Positions 1 through 8,110 of a DNA stretch of 64,000 nucleotides are shown here, piece after piece. The position numbers and the translations under genes were made by a program. Positions within the stretch are counted from its first letter, which is position 1; each line of letters opens with the position of its first letter. Below the pieces are notes generated by a model. The model made no database searches. It was given only the letters and a program-made list of their open reading frames with translations, and was not told the DNA's origin. This DNA comes from Cytophagales bacterium (GTDB taxonomy: Bacteria > Bacteroidota > Bacteroidia > Cytophagales > Cyclobacteriaceae), in contig JAKSDQ010000210.1 in NCBI GenBank assembly GCA_022360015.1, positions 1-64,000 on the forward strand, read 5' to 3'.

Positions 1-239
1 ATCTGCTTTTGATTTGTCCTGTTTCTGCTCTTTATGAAAATAGTTGTATTCGATATAACCAGTTATTTGTTCTGTTTCGGTATACTCATAATAGGTCGAA
101 TATCAATGGGTCCAATTACTTGATGTACTACGCTTACAGGGTGGTTGGGCTCGATCATCTCCTCTAAGGATGGAGGTAAGAGCATTAATTGGTTGACATT
201 GTAGCCTTTAAATACTACCTTTTCTGAAGTTGTGTTCAC
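1..239 (-). pseudogene. Decayed IS1182-family transposase fragment, runs off the left edge
   Basis: Read on the minus strand from a possible GTG at 239, the frame gives an IS1182-type N-terminus containing LLPPSLEEMIEPNHPVSVV, the usual start of these DDE transposases, and then a TAA at 63-65. A second frame continues to the window edge with YIEYNYFHKEQKQ, which resembles the middle or C-terminal part of the same family. The family protein is over 450 residues, so the N-terminal 40 or so residues have been joined out of frame to a distal part by an internal deletion. No terminal inverted repeat is visible. The assignment rests on remembered family motifs, not on a search. Confidence 0.6.
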
Positions 240-337
240 AACTTTAAATTAATAGTTTGAGGAACAACTAAAAAGGCTGACAATATAATTTTTGCCAGCC
301 TTTCTTTTGGAGACTTTTGAGACAGCCTCTTTAATAG

Positions 338-660
338 TGATCCGCCCAGGACTCGAACCTGGAACCTACTGCTTAGCATCTCTTCTACAGCTTTCGCTGC
401 TTCACCCCTATTGTGGGAGAATTTGTGAGCTGGACTATCTCTTGACCGTATTCCATCCGTTATGGAAGTTAGGCCCCACCCGTTTAGTCTCTACACCTTC
501 CCTGAAAATTCATCAGGGCTTGGCTCGGGATTGCCATTCCCGACTTGAGTCGAGCTTGAGGTTTCCCCGAATTTGAGTGGTTCTACTTCCAGAGTTTCCC
601 CTGGAGCACTCCTATCTATTATTTGAAGGCAGTTGCTCTATCCAGTTGAGCTAGCGGACC
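338..660 (-). tRNA. tRNA-Arg(UCU) gene interrupted by a group I intron
   Basis: Exon 1 is 660-626 and exon 2 is 376-338. Joined, they give a 74-nt cloverleaf. The acceptor stem is GGTCCGC with GCGGATC (one G-T wobble). The D arm is GCTC/GAGC, the anticodon arm ACTGC-CTTCTAA-GCAGT, and the T arm CCAGG-TTCGAGT-CCTGG. The discriminator base is A and CCA is not encoded. The anticodon is UCU (Arg, codons AGA/AGG). The 249-nt insert lies after the first anticodon base (position 34), the same place as the cyanobacterial tRNA-Leu(UAA) intron. The gene can give a working tRNA only if the insert is removed. The splice points were chosen because they restore a 7-nt loop and leave a terminal G on the intron. 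Confidence 0.88.
377..625 (-). ncRNA. Group I intron (IC3-like) inside tRNA-Arg(UCU)
   Basis: The minus-strand insert carries the conserved core of tRNA-type group I introns in order. The P3/P4 strand AATTCGGGGAAACCTCAAGC lies at 554-573. The P5/P6 part GGCAATCCCGAGCCAAGCC lies at 517-535. The P7 5' part GGTGTAGAGACTAAACGGG lies at 479-497, and the P7 3' part AAGAGATAGTCCAGC at 429-443. A terminal GNRA hairpin GCAGC-GAAA-GCTGT is followed by GAAGAGATG at 377-400. These segments closely follow the Azoarcus tRNA-Ile and Anabaena tRNA-Leu introns as I recall them. The last base is G, as group I splicing requires. There is no room for a homing endonuclease. The P1 pairing is imperfect by eye, so the exact 5' splice site is less certain than the core. 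Confidence 0.88.
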
Positions 661-709
661 TTTCAAAGAAAATCTGCAAATTTTCTGCAAATTAATTTTT
701 TCAAAGAAC

Positions 710-734
710 TAACTATTTGTATATCAAATAGTTA
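710..734. repeat. Perfect AT-rich inverted repeat between the two tRNA segments
   Basis: The arms TAACTATTTG and CAAATAGTTA (10 bp each, perfect) flank a 5-base spacer. The repeat lies between the intron-bearing tRNA and the tRNA fragment. It has too little GC for a typical intrinsic terminator; it could be a protein site or the scar of an element. Confidence 0.5.
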
Positions 735-746
735 TTAAATTATTCA

Positions 747-791
747 TACTGCTTAGAAGGCAGTTGCTCTATCCAGTTGAGCTACGGAATC
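747..791 (-). pseudogene. Intron-less 5' half of tRNA-Arg(UCU)
   Basis: Plus-strand bases 747-784 are identical to the spliced (intron-free) D arm and anticodon arm of the tRNA-Arg at 338-660, including the anticodon loop CTTCTAA. The 5' acceptor strand would read GATTCCG (791-785). After the anticodon stem the sequence turns AT-rich, with no T arm and no 3' acceptor strand, so this cannot be a functional tRNA. It could be a truncated intron-less paralogue or an attachment-site remnant from an element that used the tRNA as target. Confidence 0.75.
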
Positions 792-890
792 AGTGACTCA
801 GCGGCCTGTAAAAATTCCCGCCTAATCGTTACGGGCTGCAAATCTAAATAGCAAATGATTATTTGGCAAATGAAAGAGGAAAAAGTTTTG

Positions 891-1004
891 GCAATTGATA
901 ATTCATAATTAACAATCAGGAGCTGGATGTAGGCTAATGGCGCGTAACCCATTGTCAATTGTCAACTTTTCATTGTCAATTTTTTTGTTCATTGTCAATT
1001 TTTT
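891..1004. repeat. Cluster of ATTGTCAATT-type intergenic repeats
   Basis: The stretch carries degenerate copies of a short word (CAATTGATAATTC, CATTGTCAATTGTCAAC, CATTGTCAATTTTTT twice) in front of the kinase gene. The same word recurs at 2727-2741, 11591-11720 and 11826-11852. Between 661 and 1040 I see no gene apart from the tRNA fragment. The function is unknown; such words are common between genes in Bacteroidota. Confidence 0.5.
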
Positions 1005-1115
1005 CCTCCGTGGTTACAACAAAAACACCTTAAAATATCCGGCATGACACAAATATTTAGAAGAAGTATTGACAATATCACTTTTAATCAGGTAATTGAG
1101 GGCTTTTCCTACCAT

Positions 1116-2096
1116 ATGAATGACTTTTTTTTAAGCTGCGACTGGGGTACTTCAAGCTTAAGGTTGAGGTTGATCGAGGCAAGTTCAGGCAGCATCGAGG
1201 GAGAAGTGATTGCCGGGGATGGCATAGCGAAGGTTTACAGCCAATGGGGCAGACTTCAGGAAAAGCCTGACCGTTTCGGTTATTTTCAAAAATGCCTGGC
1301 CAGCTCAATAGCCAAACTGGAAGCCCGGTGTGCTGTATCATGTGAAGGGCTCATCCTGATCATATCCGGTATGGCTTCCTCTTCGATTGGTATGTTGGAG
1401 GTACCTTATACTACATTGCCTATTGCCCTCAGTGAAAAGGCACTCCCAAAACAATTTTTGCCAGCGCAGGCAGCATTCCCCTACCACACTTTACTGATAT
1501 CGGGCCTGCGTACCCGGGACGATGTCATGCGCGGCGAAGAAACTGAGTTGATCGGTTTGGCCCGGGAAACTGATTATACTTTTGAAGAAGGGGTTTATAT
1601 TTTCCCGGGAACGCATTCCAAGCATATCGAGGTTCAAAACCATCGGATTATAGGTTTTCATACCTTTGTGACCGGTGAATTATTCGATCTGTTAACTTCA
1701 CACAGCACTTTGAAGGCATCGGTAGACAGGCCTGAAAAATTTGATAAAGCATGCCAGGATGCGTTTGTCATGGGAGTTCAGGCCTCCCGGAAATACAACT
1801 TTTTGACCGGACTCTTTAAAACCAGAACCAATCAACTTCTCGAGAAGTTGGATTTTTATGAAAACTATTACTATTTAAGTGGTCTTATCACAGGCATGGA
1901 GCTTAGCAACGCAAAAAGCTACAAAAATATGGTTATTTGTGCCGGGGCGAAGTTTGTGGAACCTTACAGGCTGGGAACAGCGGTATTGGGACTGTCAGAA
2001 AAATGTCAATTTGTTCCGGCTTCGGAGGTAGCTCTGCTTGTTTGCAGGGGGCATCAAAAAATTTATAAAAATCTGAATATTAAAGATCATCTATGA
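1116..2096 (+). CDS. 2-dehydro-3-deoxygalactonokinase (DgoK family)
   Basis: This 326-residue sugar-acid kinase has the ASKHA fold. It is expected to phosphorylate 2-keto-3-deoxy-galactonate (or -gluconate) at C6 with ATP in the cytoplasm. The phosphate-1 loop CDWGTSSLRLRL sits at the N-terminus, followed by the DgoK-type segments GMASSSIGMLEVPY, RDDVMRGEETELIG and FPGTHSKH. An in-frame ATG at 1044 would add 24 residues with no family character, so the start is placed at 1116, directly before the WGT motif. No clear ribosome binding site supports either start. The stop overlaps the aldolase start by 4 bases, which indicates translational coupling, and the downstream dehydratase and permease complete a hexonate pathway. 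The exact substrate isomer is inferred. Confidence 0.85.
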   Translation: MNDFFLSCDWGTSSLRLRLIEASSGSIEGEVIAGDGIAKVYSQWGRLQEKPDRFGYFQKCLASSIAKLEARCAVSCEGLILIISGMASSSIGMLEVPYTTLPIALSEKALPKQFLPAQAAFPYHTLLISGLRTRDDVMRGEETELIGLARETDYTFEEGVYIFPGTHSKHIEVQNHRIIGFHTFVTGELFDLLTSHSTLKASVDRPEKFDKACQDAFVMGVQASRKYNFLTGLFKTRTNQLLEKLDFYENYYYLSGLITGMELSNAKSYKNMVICAGAKFVEPYRLGTAVLGLSEKCQFVPASEVALLVCRGHQKIYKNLNIKDHL

Positions 2097-2740
2097 AAAA
2101 TCGCTCATTCAGTTGGGACTTATTCCATACACTCCCCGTCATTGGTATCATCCGCGGCATTTCCCGTGATAAACTGGAACACGTTCTTCCTATTTACCAT
2201 GCTGCCGGTTTCACAAACGTGGAAATCACGCTGAATACTCCTGATGCGCTGTCGATCATACAATGGCTAAGTGAAACTTTTGGGGAAAAAATGAATGTAG
2301 GTGCCGGTACAGTCTGCACACTCGAAGATTTGGACAAAGCTGTCAAAGCAGGGGCACGGTTTATTGTTTCACCAATCATGAATGAGGATCTGATAAAGGC
2401 TTGTGTGGTATCCAACATTCCCGTCTTTCCCGGAGCGTTCTCCCCTACCGAAATTTACTACGCCTGGGAGGCCGGCGCATCGATGGTCAAAGTTTTTCCT
2501 GCAACACCAGGTGGTGTCGAATACATCAAACAAATCAAAGGCCCCCTCGATCACATAAAACTTTTGCCCACCGGTGGTGTGACAAGCGACAACCTTGCAG
2601 AGTTTTTAAAAGCAGGCGCCGATGGCTTTGGCATTGGCGGTGAAATTTTTGACAAAAAACTCATCATGAACAATCAATGGGCGCAGTTAGAAGAAAAAAT
2701 GAAGGCTTTTGTTAATGAATTTTTTAGAATTGACAATTGA
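2093..2740 (+). CDS. KDPG/KDPGal-type 2-keto-3-deoxy-6-phospho-sugar acid aldolase
   Basis: This is a 215-residue class I aldolase of the KDPG/KHG family, a cytoplasmic TIM barrel. It cleaves 2-keto-3-deoxy-6-phosphogluconate or -galactonate to pyruvate and glyceraldehyde 3-phosphate. Visible family features are the catalytic glutamate in NVEITLNTP, the GAGTVCTLED strand, the Schiff-base lysine in MVKVFPA and the phosphate-binding LLPTGGV and GIGGEIF segments. The length is normal for the family. The ATG overlaps the kinase stop (ATGA). Its substrate is probably the kinase product, and the neighbouring dehydratase would supply the kinase substrate. Gluconate and galactonate versions cannot be told apart from sequence alone. 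Confidence 0.88.
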   Translation: MKNRSFSWDLFHTLPVIGIIRGISRDKLEHVLPIYHAAGFTNVEITLNTPDALSIIQWLSETFGEKMNVGAGTVCTLEDLDKAVKAGARFIVSPIMNEDLIKACVVSNIPVFPGAFSPTEIYYAWEAGASMVKVFPATPGGVEYIKQIKGPLDHIKLLPTGGVTSDNLAEFLKAGADGFGIGGEIFDKKLIMNNQWAQLEEKMKAFVNEFFRIDN

Positions 2741-2843
2741 CTTACCCCGCCCTTCGTTTCGGTATGAAAATAAAATTCTTTAAATTGTCCGGATACTGTT
2801 TTTGAAGGGTAAAAATTTTTTGATAAGAAAGTAAAAGCCTACG

Positions 2844-4567
2844 ATGTCGAATAAAAATAAAAAACTACGTAGCCAGGGTTGGTTTGGGGGAATGAACAAA
2901 CGGGGATTTCTTCACCGCTCATGGCTTCGGAACCAGGGGTATCCGACCTACCTTTTTCAAAACCGGCCGGTGATCGGCATATGTAACACCTGGTCGGAAC
3001 TGACGCCTTGTAACGGGCATTTGAGAGAGTTTGCCGAAATTGTAAAAAAAGGGGTGCTGGAGGCGGGGGGCTTTCCGTTGGAGTTTCCGGTTACCTCCCT
3101 GGGAGAGACCGTCATGCGGCCGACTGCAATGTTATTCCGCAATCTGGCCAGTATGGACGTGGAAGAATCGATCAGGGCTAATCCGCTAGATGGGGTAGTA
3201 TTGCTGACAGGCTGTGATAAAACAACACCATCCACATTAATGGGAGCGTGCAGTGTTAACCTGCCTACCATTGTCGTACCGGGCGGACCGATGCTTAACG
3301 GCAAATTCAAGGGGGGTGAGATCGGGTCGGGCACCTTTGTGTGGCAAATAAAAGAAAAAAGGAAAAGGGGTGAGTTAAGTGATGAAGATTTATTGGAAGC
3401 TGAAATCTGTTCTGCCAGAAGCAGCGGCCACTGCATGACTATGGGTACTGCGTCCACCATGGCGTGTATGGTAGAAACGCTGGGGTTGACCCTTCCGGGG
3501 ATAGCGGCCATTCCCGCGGTGGATTCAAGAAAAAAAGCATTGGCGCGCATATCCGGAAAACGAATTGTCGACATGGTCAAAGAAGATCTGAAACTTTCTG
3601 ACATCCTCACCCGGCAGGCCTTTGAAAATGCCATCATCAGCAATGCAGCAATAGGTGGATCCACCAACTTCATCATTCACCTGCAGGCTATTGCGGGCCG
3701 GATCGGTGTGGATTTAAAGCTGGAAGACTTCGATCATCTGGGCAGCAAAATTCCGCTTCTGGTTAATTTACAACCTTCGGGAGAATATCTGATGGAAGAC
3801 TTTTTTACGCCGGAGGGCTGCCGGTTGTGCTCAAAGCGCTCGAAAACCACCTGCACCTGCACACCATAACGGCCAATGGGAAGACGCTGGGTGAAAATAA
3901 CAGTGGGGCCGAGTGCTACAACCGCAAGGTAATTGCCAGTATGGACCATCCTTTTCAAAAAGAAGCGGGCATTGCTGTGTTAAAGGGCAACTTATGCGAA
4001 AACGGTGCAGTAATCAAGCCCTCTGCCGCCACGCCTGAGCTTATGCAGCACCGGGGAAAGGCGGTGGTATTTGAGAATATCGAAGACTACCATCGACGCG
4101 TGGACGATCCCGAACTGGACATAGATGAAAACTCCGTGATGGTGCTCAAAGGCGTGGGCCCGCAGGGATACCCGGGCATGGCCGAGGTGGGTAATATGGA
4201 TTTGCCGGAAAAGCTCATTAAAAAAGGGGTAAAAGATTTGGTACGCATATCCGATGGTCGTATGAGCGGGACGGCCTATGGAACGGTGGTATTACATGTT
4301 TCTCCCGAATCGACCGCTGGCGGTGTGCTGGCTTTGGTGCAAAACGGTGATATGATCAGGCTGGATGTGAAAAACAGACGCCTGCAACTTGAAATAAGCG
4401 ACGAGGAGCTGCAGCGAAGAAAAGCTGCCTGGATCAAGCCTGCCCCAGCCGCTCAAAGGGGTTACGTACAATTATATATCAACCACGTGCAGCAGGCTGA
4501 CAAGGGGGCCGACCTTGATTTTTTAGTAGGCAACTCCGGGTCAAAAGTCACACGTGATGCCCATTAA
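2844..4567 (+). pseudogene. IlvD/Edd-family sugar-acid dehydratase, split by a frameshift
   Basis: The 5' part (2844-3806) reads as the N-terminal domain of a [2Fe-2S] IlvD/Edd aldonate dehydratase. It holds the cluster cysteines in CNTWSELTPC, TGCDKTTPSTLMG and SGHCMTMGTAST. The 3' part, from about 3807, reads in another frame as the C-terminal domain, with YAGGLPVVLKALENH and the catalytic-serine region SDGRMSGTAYG. The two parts join at a T6 run (3801-3806); one more T would restore a continuous protein of about 574 residues, the usual length of L-arabonate/xylonate-type dehydratases. Without correction, translation stops at 3869. The enzyme would make the 2-keto-3-deoxy acid for the upstream kinase. 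Everything outside the run is intact, so a recent mutation or a sequence error is more likely than long decay. Confidence 0.85.
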
Positions 4568-4615
4568 GAGATGGGCCATGCTAACCTTTTCAGAACTTTA
4601 ACGCGCTAAACTTCG

Positions 4616-5947
4616 ATGATATTTTTACTCCTTTTAAGCGTCTTTCTGATAATTATATTAACCACGCGCTTTAAGCTACATCCTTTTCTGGCTTTATTAC
4701 TGGTAGGAATCGGCTATGGACTAGCCACCGGTATGTCCCTGCAAACCATCGTTCAATCGATCAATGAAGGCTTTGGGGGTACTTTGGGAAAAATCGGGCT
4801 GGTCATCGTATTGGGGGTGATTATCGGTACTTTTTTGGAGAATTCGGGCGGTGCGTTTACCATGGCTGAAAAAATCCTGAAAATAATCGGCAAAAAACGG
4901 GTGCCAACAGCCATGGGTATCATAGGTTATTTTGTTGCTATCCCGGTATTTGCCGACAGTGGATTCATTATTCTTTCACCACTGAATAAAAGCCTTTCCA
5001 AAAAAGCGGGAATTTCACTGGCAGCATCAGTGATTGCCCTTGCCATGGGTCTGATGGTGACACATAACCTGGTACCGCCCACGCCAGGACCAATAGCCGC
5101 TGTGGGGATATTAGGTGCTGATCTTGGTTTAGTGATGGTTTGGGGCATCGCCGTGAGCATGCTTGCCTTTGTCATCGGGTTGATCTATGCAAAAAAATAT
5201 GCCGGTAAAACCTATATTGACCCCAATCCGGAGCTTACCGAAGAAGAGGTAGAAACCAGGCTGAAAGATGCCCCGGGGGCAGTAAAGGCCTTCCTGCCTA
5301 TCCTGGTGCCCATTGTTTTGATTGTGGTAAAATCATTGATAGAATTCAAAGCCGGAGAAACAGCGCTGGCGGCCTGGCAAAATTTACTGGTTTTTCTCGG
5401 GGAGCCGGTGATTGCTTTAATAATAGGTATGTTTTTAAGTTTTATGTTACCCAAAAAGCTGGATAAAGAAATGCTTTCAGGCTCAGGTTGGGTAGGAAAA
5501 GCCCTGAGAGATGCCGCCGCCATCATTCTCATTACCGGTGCAGGGGGTATTTTCGGAAAGATTCTGCAAAACTCCGGCATAGCCGACCTGCTGAGTGATC
5601 GTCTTGCCAATGCCAGCCTGGGCCTTTGGCTGCCTTTTTTACTGGCGGCAGCGATTAAAACCGCCCAGGGCTCGTCTACAGTCGCCCTGATCACCACTGC
5701 CTCTATCATGGCCCCCTTGATGCAAAAGCTGGGATTTGAAACCGAAACCGCCAAGGCCATGGTCGTGCTTTCTATCGGCGCTGGCTCTGCTGTTTTTTCA
5801 CATGCCAATGACAGCTTCTTTTGGATCGTGACCCAAATGACCGGTATGAGTGTTTCTATGGGCTACAGGTTATATAGTTTGGGCACCTTTATCGTCGGCA
5901 CTTCCGCGGCCCTCATATTGTATGTGGCTTATCTTTTTGTGCAATAA
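4616..5947 (+). CDS. GntP-family gluconate/hexonate:H+ symporter
   Basis: This is a 443-residue, strongly hydrophobic inner-membrane permease of the GntP family, normal in length and with more than ten likely membrane segments. Family segments include FGGTLGKIGLVIVLGVIIG, IPVFADSGFIIL, THNLVPPTPGPIA and AAAIKTAQGSSTVALIT. Members import gluconate, galactonate-like acids or D-serine with protons. Its place 48 bases after the dehydratase makes an aldonic acid the likely substrate. Together the four genes cover uptake, dehydration, phosphorylation and cleavage. The next gene is convergent, so the operon ends here. I see no strong terminator. Confidence 0.88.
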   Translation: MIFLLLLSVFLIIILTTRFKLHPFLALLLVGIGYGLATGMSLQTIVQSINEGFGGTLGKIGLVIVLGVIIGTFLENSGGAFTMAEKILKIIGKKRVPTAMGIIGYFVAIPVFADSGFIILSPLNKSLSKKAGISLAASVIALAMGLMVTHNLVPPTPGPIAAVGILGADLGLVMVWGIAVSMLAFVIGLIYAKKYAGKTYIDPNPELTEEEVETRLKDAPGAVKAFLPILVPIVLIVVKSLIEFKAGETALAAWQNLLVFLGEPVIALIIGMFLSFMLPKKLDKEMLSGSGWVGKALRDAAAIILITGAGGIFGKILQNSGIADLLSDRLANASLGLWLPFLLAAAIKTAQGSSTVALITTASIMAPLMQKLGFETETAKAMVVLSIGAGSAVFSHANDSFFWIVTQMTGMSVSMGYRLYSLGTFIVGTSAALILYVAYLFVQ

Positions 5948-5972
5948 AGTGCCGGAATTGTCCTGAAAACGC

Positions 5973-6419
5973 TTATTTCCCCAGCAAATGCCTGAGCTTT
6001 TCGCCCTGCAGCATGTGTTCTGTGACCTTAAAAACATCTTTTTTTAATGCCCTGAAATCAGTGACAAATTTCACAAACCCATCTTCCAGATGCGCATGCT
6101 CATCCCTGAACCGGTGCTCACCGTCAGACAGGGAGTTTTTTACTGCGTCGGCTATGTGGCCCAGGTGCTTCAAGGTTTGGTCTTTGAGGGATTCCTGGTT
6201 TTTGTCTATATCCATCAGGCGGCTGACAAGTTTCTGCAAATCTTCAGCGCTTTCTTCTTTTACCAGCAGCAGGAAATATTTACTGATCAAATTCTGCATG
6301 AACCTGATCTCATCGCCATAAAACGCCAGATCCGATTGCCAGTGTTCGGTAATCACATGCAGTTGCTGCCATGAGGCAGTATATATAAAGTCACTTTTAG
6401 GTCTTATTCCCAGTGGCAT
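5973..6419 (-). CDS. Conserved helical protein of unknown function
   Basis: I do not recognise this 148-residue protein. It has no signal peptide or membrane segment and is predicted mostly helical and charged (for example DLQKLVSRLMDIDKN, HRFRDEHAHLEDGF, DFRALKKDVFKVTEH), with histidines spread along the helices. This could fit a four-helix bundle. It is transcribed towards the GntP gene, only 25 bases away, and divergently from the GH130 gene. No function is proposed. Confidence 0.6.
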   Translation of the reverse strand: MPLGIRPKSDFIYTASWQQLHVITEHWQSDLAFYGDEIRFMQNLISKYFLLLVKEESAEDLQKLVSRLMDIDKNQESLKDQTLKHLGHIADAVKNSLSDGEHRFRDEHAHLEDGFVKFVTDFRALKKDVFKVTEHMLQGEKLRHLLGK

Positions 6420-6562
6420 GGTTTTTTAAATTTGTAGCCAGAACTATTTGCACTTTTTAGAGTTATTAATGCTATTAAAGTTATTTATGACAAAGTAACA
6501 GTACAATGACTTGAATCAATCGCCGCAGATTAAAACATTAATTTGTGGTACCCGTATGATGA

Positions 6563-6583
6563 TTTTGGGATTTTTACCCAAAA
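6563..6583. promoter_or_regulatory. Inverted repeat upstream of the GH130 gene
   Basis: TTTTGGG and CCCAAAA (7 bp, perfect) flank a 7-base spacer, 59 bases before the GH130 start. It could be an operator or a 5'-leader hairpin. No regulator gene is nearby. Confidence 0.3.
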
Positions 6584-6642
6584 ACGAATCAAAAGATCTC
6601 GTTACCTTTAAATTTCGTATATAGCTCAGTTCAGTATGTATA

Positions 6643-8106
6643 ATGAGAATTTCAGTTTATAGAAGCCCGATCCGTTTTTGTCCGGATTTCAAGCGGGTTA
6701 TTTTAAGGTTCCATGGCTATGGGCCGGACCGATCCAAATCCATTATTAAAAAGGTATATGACATGTCTGAGGAAGATGCCAGTGCGGCGCTGAATCAGAC
6801 CCTGAGGGAATTTGCGAAAAGACACCGTAATATCTCAGGAATATTTGGCAAACATTACAGGGAGATCAGACATCTTTTAAAGGAATTTAAGATCGATGAA
6901 AAAGAAATCAGCGAGAAACGAAAGCTATTGATTGGCTCCTATTTTACTATGGAATATTCCATAGAGTCTGCCGCCTTCTTTAACCCTTCGATCATGGAAG
7001 CCCCGGACCAGACAGACCTGGAAGAAGGGCAGAAAAGGGTAATCGTGAGCTTCAGGGCCGTCGGTGAAGGGCACATTTCTTCTATAGTGTTTCGTACCGG
7101 ACTTATTCACAGCGATAACAGCCTTCATTTCCGCAGTGCAGGCACGCGCATAGGGCAGGCAGGAATCATCAAACACCGGATTTATGACAAGGAGGAGTTT
7201 ATCAGGTTACTGGGCGAAATGCAAGTTTCGAAGAAAACCTCCGAATTGGTGATGCAGGAGTTGAAAGCGAACTTCGTTTATGATGATTTAATAGAGGCTG
7301 TCGATGAGGTGGTCAGAATTAATCAACTCTCCGGAGAGACCCGGAATGAACTGAAAGAGATTGTATGGCTGGCAGATTCTCACCATGAGATGAATTTTTC
7401 ATGGGATACAGACATTTCGGAAAGGGTGATTTTCCCGGTTTCCACCGCCGAGCAAAAAGGGATAGAGGATGCCCGTTTTGTGAGATTTGAAGATGATGAC
7501 GGCTCCGTGGCCTATTACGCCACTTATACGGCTTATGATGGCTACACCATTATGCCGAAGATGATCCGGACCAAGGATTTTTACCGCTTTACGACCAGAC
7601 CCCTGCGGGGTGAAGGGGCACAAAACAAAAATCTCGCTTTGTTTCCCAAAAAAATCAACGGAAAATATGTGATGATGTCACGAATAGATGGTGTTAACAG
7701 CTATATCATGTTTTCTGATAGCATTTCCGTTTGGGAAAACCCCATTAAGCTGCAGGAACCCAAATACCCCTGGGAGTATGTACAGATAGGCAATTGTGGC
7801 TCCCCCCTGGAAACAAGCAGAGGTTGGTTGTTAATTACCCATGGTGTGGGCCCCATGAGAAGGTACTGCCTTGGTGCCAGTCTCCTGGATCTCGACGATC
7901 CCGGAAAAGAACTGGGACGCCTGAAGGAACCGCTGTTAATTCCTAATAAGGAAGAACGGGAAGGGTACGTGCCCAACGTAGTTTATTCGTGTGGGGCCAT
8001 CATTCATAACGAAGAAGTGATTATTCCCTACGCCATGTCGGATTACTCCTCAAGTTTCATTACCGTGCCGCTGGAAAGCCTCCTGGACAAAATACTGGAA
8101 GCATGA
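6643..8106 (+). CDS. Glycoside hydrolase family 130 (mannoside phosphorylase/mannosidase-like)
   Basis: This 487-residue cytoplasmic protein belongs to the GH130 five-bladed propeller family, in a form with a long N-terminal helical extension (about 1-140). Later segments typical of the family are GIEDARFVRFEDDDGSVAYYATYTAY, with the E-D-A-R motif, the metal- and sugar-facing MMSRIDGVNSYIMFSD, and LLITHGVGPMRRYCLGASLLDLDDP. GH130 enzymes phosphorolyse or hydrolyse beta-mannosides; which reaction applies cannot be read by eye. No signal peptide is visible. Its stop lies 4 bases from the end of a convergent GT4 operon. GH130 genes of this long type often sit beside GT4 genes in Bacteroidota, which points to turnover of an internal mannose-containing glycan. 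Confidence 0.85.
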   Translation: MRISVYRSPIRFCPDFKRVILRFHGYGPDRSKSIIKKVYDMSEEDASAALNQTLREFAKRHRNISGIFGKHYREIRHLLKEFKIDEKEISEKRKLLIGSYFTMEYSIESAAFFNPSIMEAPDQTDLEEGQKRVIVSFRAVGEGHISSIVFRTGLIHSDNSLHFRSAGTRIGQAGIIKHRIYDKEEFIRLLGEMQVSKKTSELVMQELKANFVYDDLIEAVDEVVRINQLSGETRNELKEIVWLADSHHEMNFSWDTDISERVIFPVSTAEQKGIEDARFVRFEDDDGSVAYYATYTAYDGYTIMPKMIRTKDFYRFTTRPLRGEGAQNKNLALFPKKINGKYVMMSRIDGVNSYIMFSDSISVWENPIKLQEPKYPWEYVQIGNCGSPLETSRGWLLITHGVGPMRRYCLGASLLDLDDPGKELGRLKEPLLIPNKEEREGYVPNVVYSCGAIIHNEEVIIPYAMSDYSSSFITVPLESLLDKILEA

Positions 8107-8110
8107 TCAG

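Noticed and set aside
292-576. Open frame of 94 codons on the plus strand
   Set aside because: It lies antisense across the tRNA exon and group I intron, which explain the sequence better.
2957-3676. Long antisense open frame (239 codons) across the dehydratase
   Set aside because: It is a by-product of the codon bias of the dehydratase gene, which has clear catalytic motifs.
3801-3807. Programmed -1 frameshifting at the T6 run as the mechanism
   Set aside because: The T-rich run resembles slippery sites, but the codon phase (TTT TTT A) is not the classical one and I see no downstream structure, so it is not favoured over mutation.
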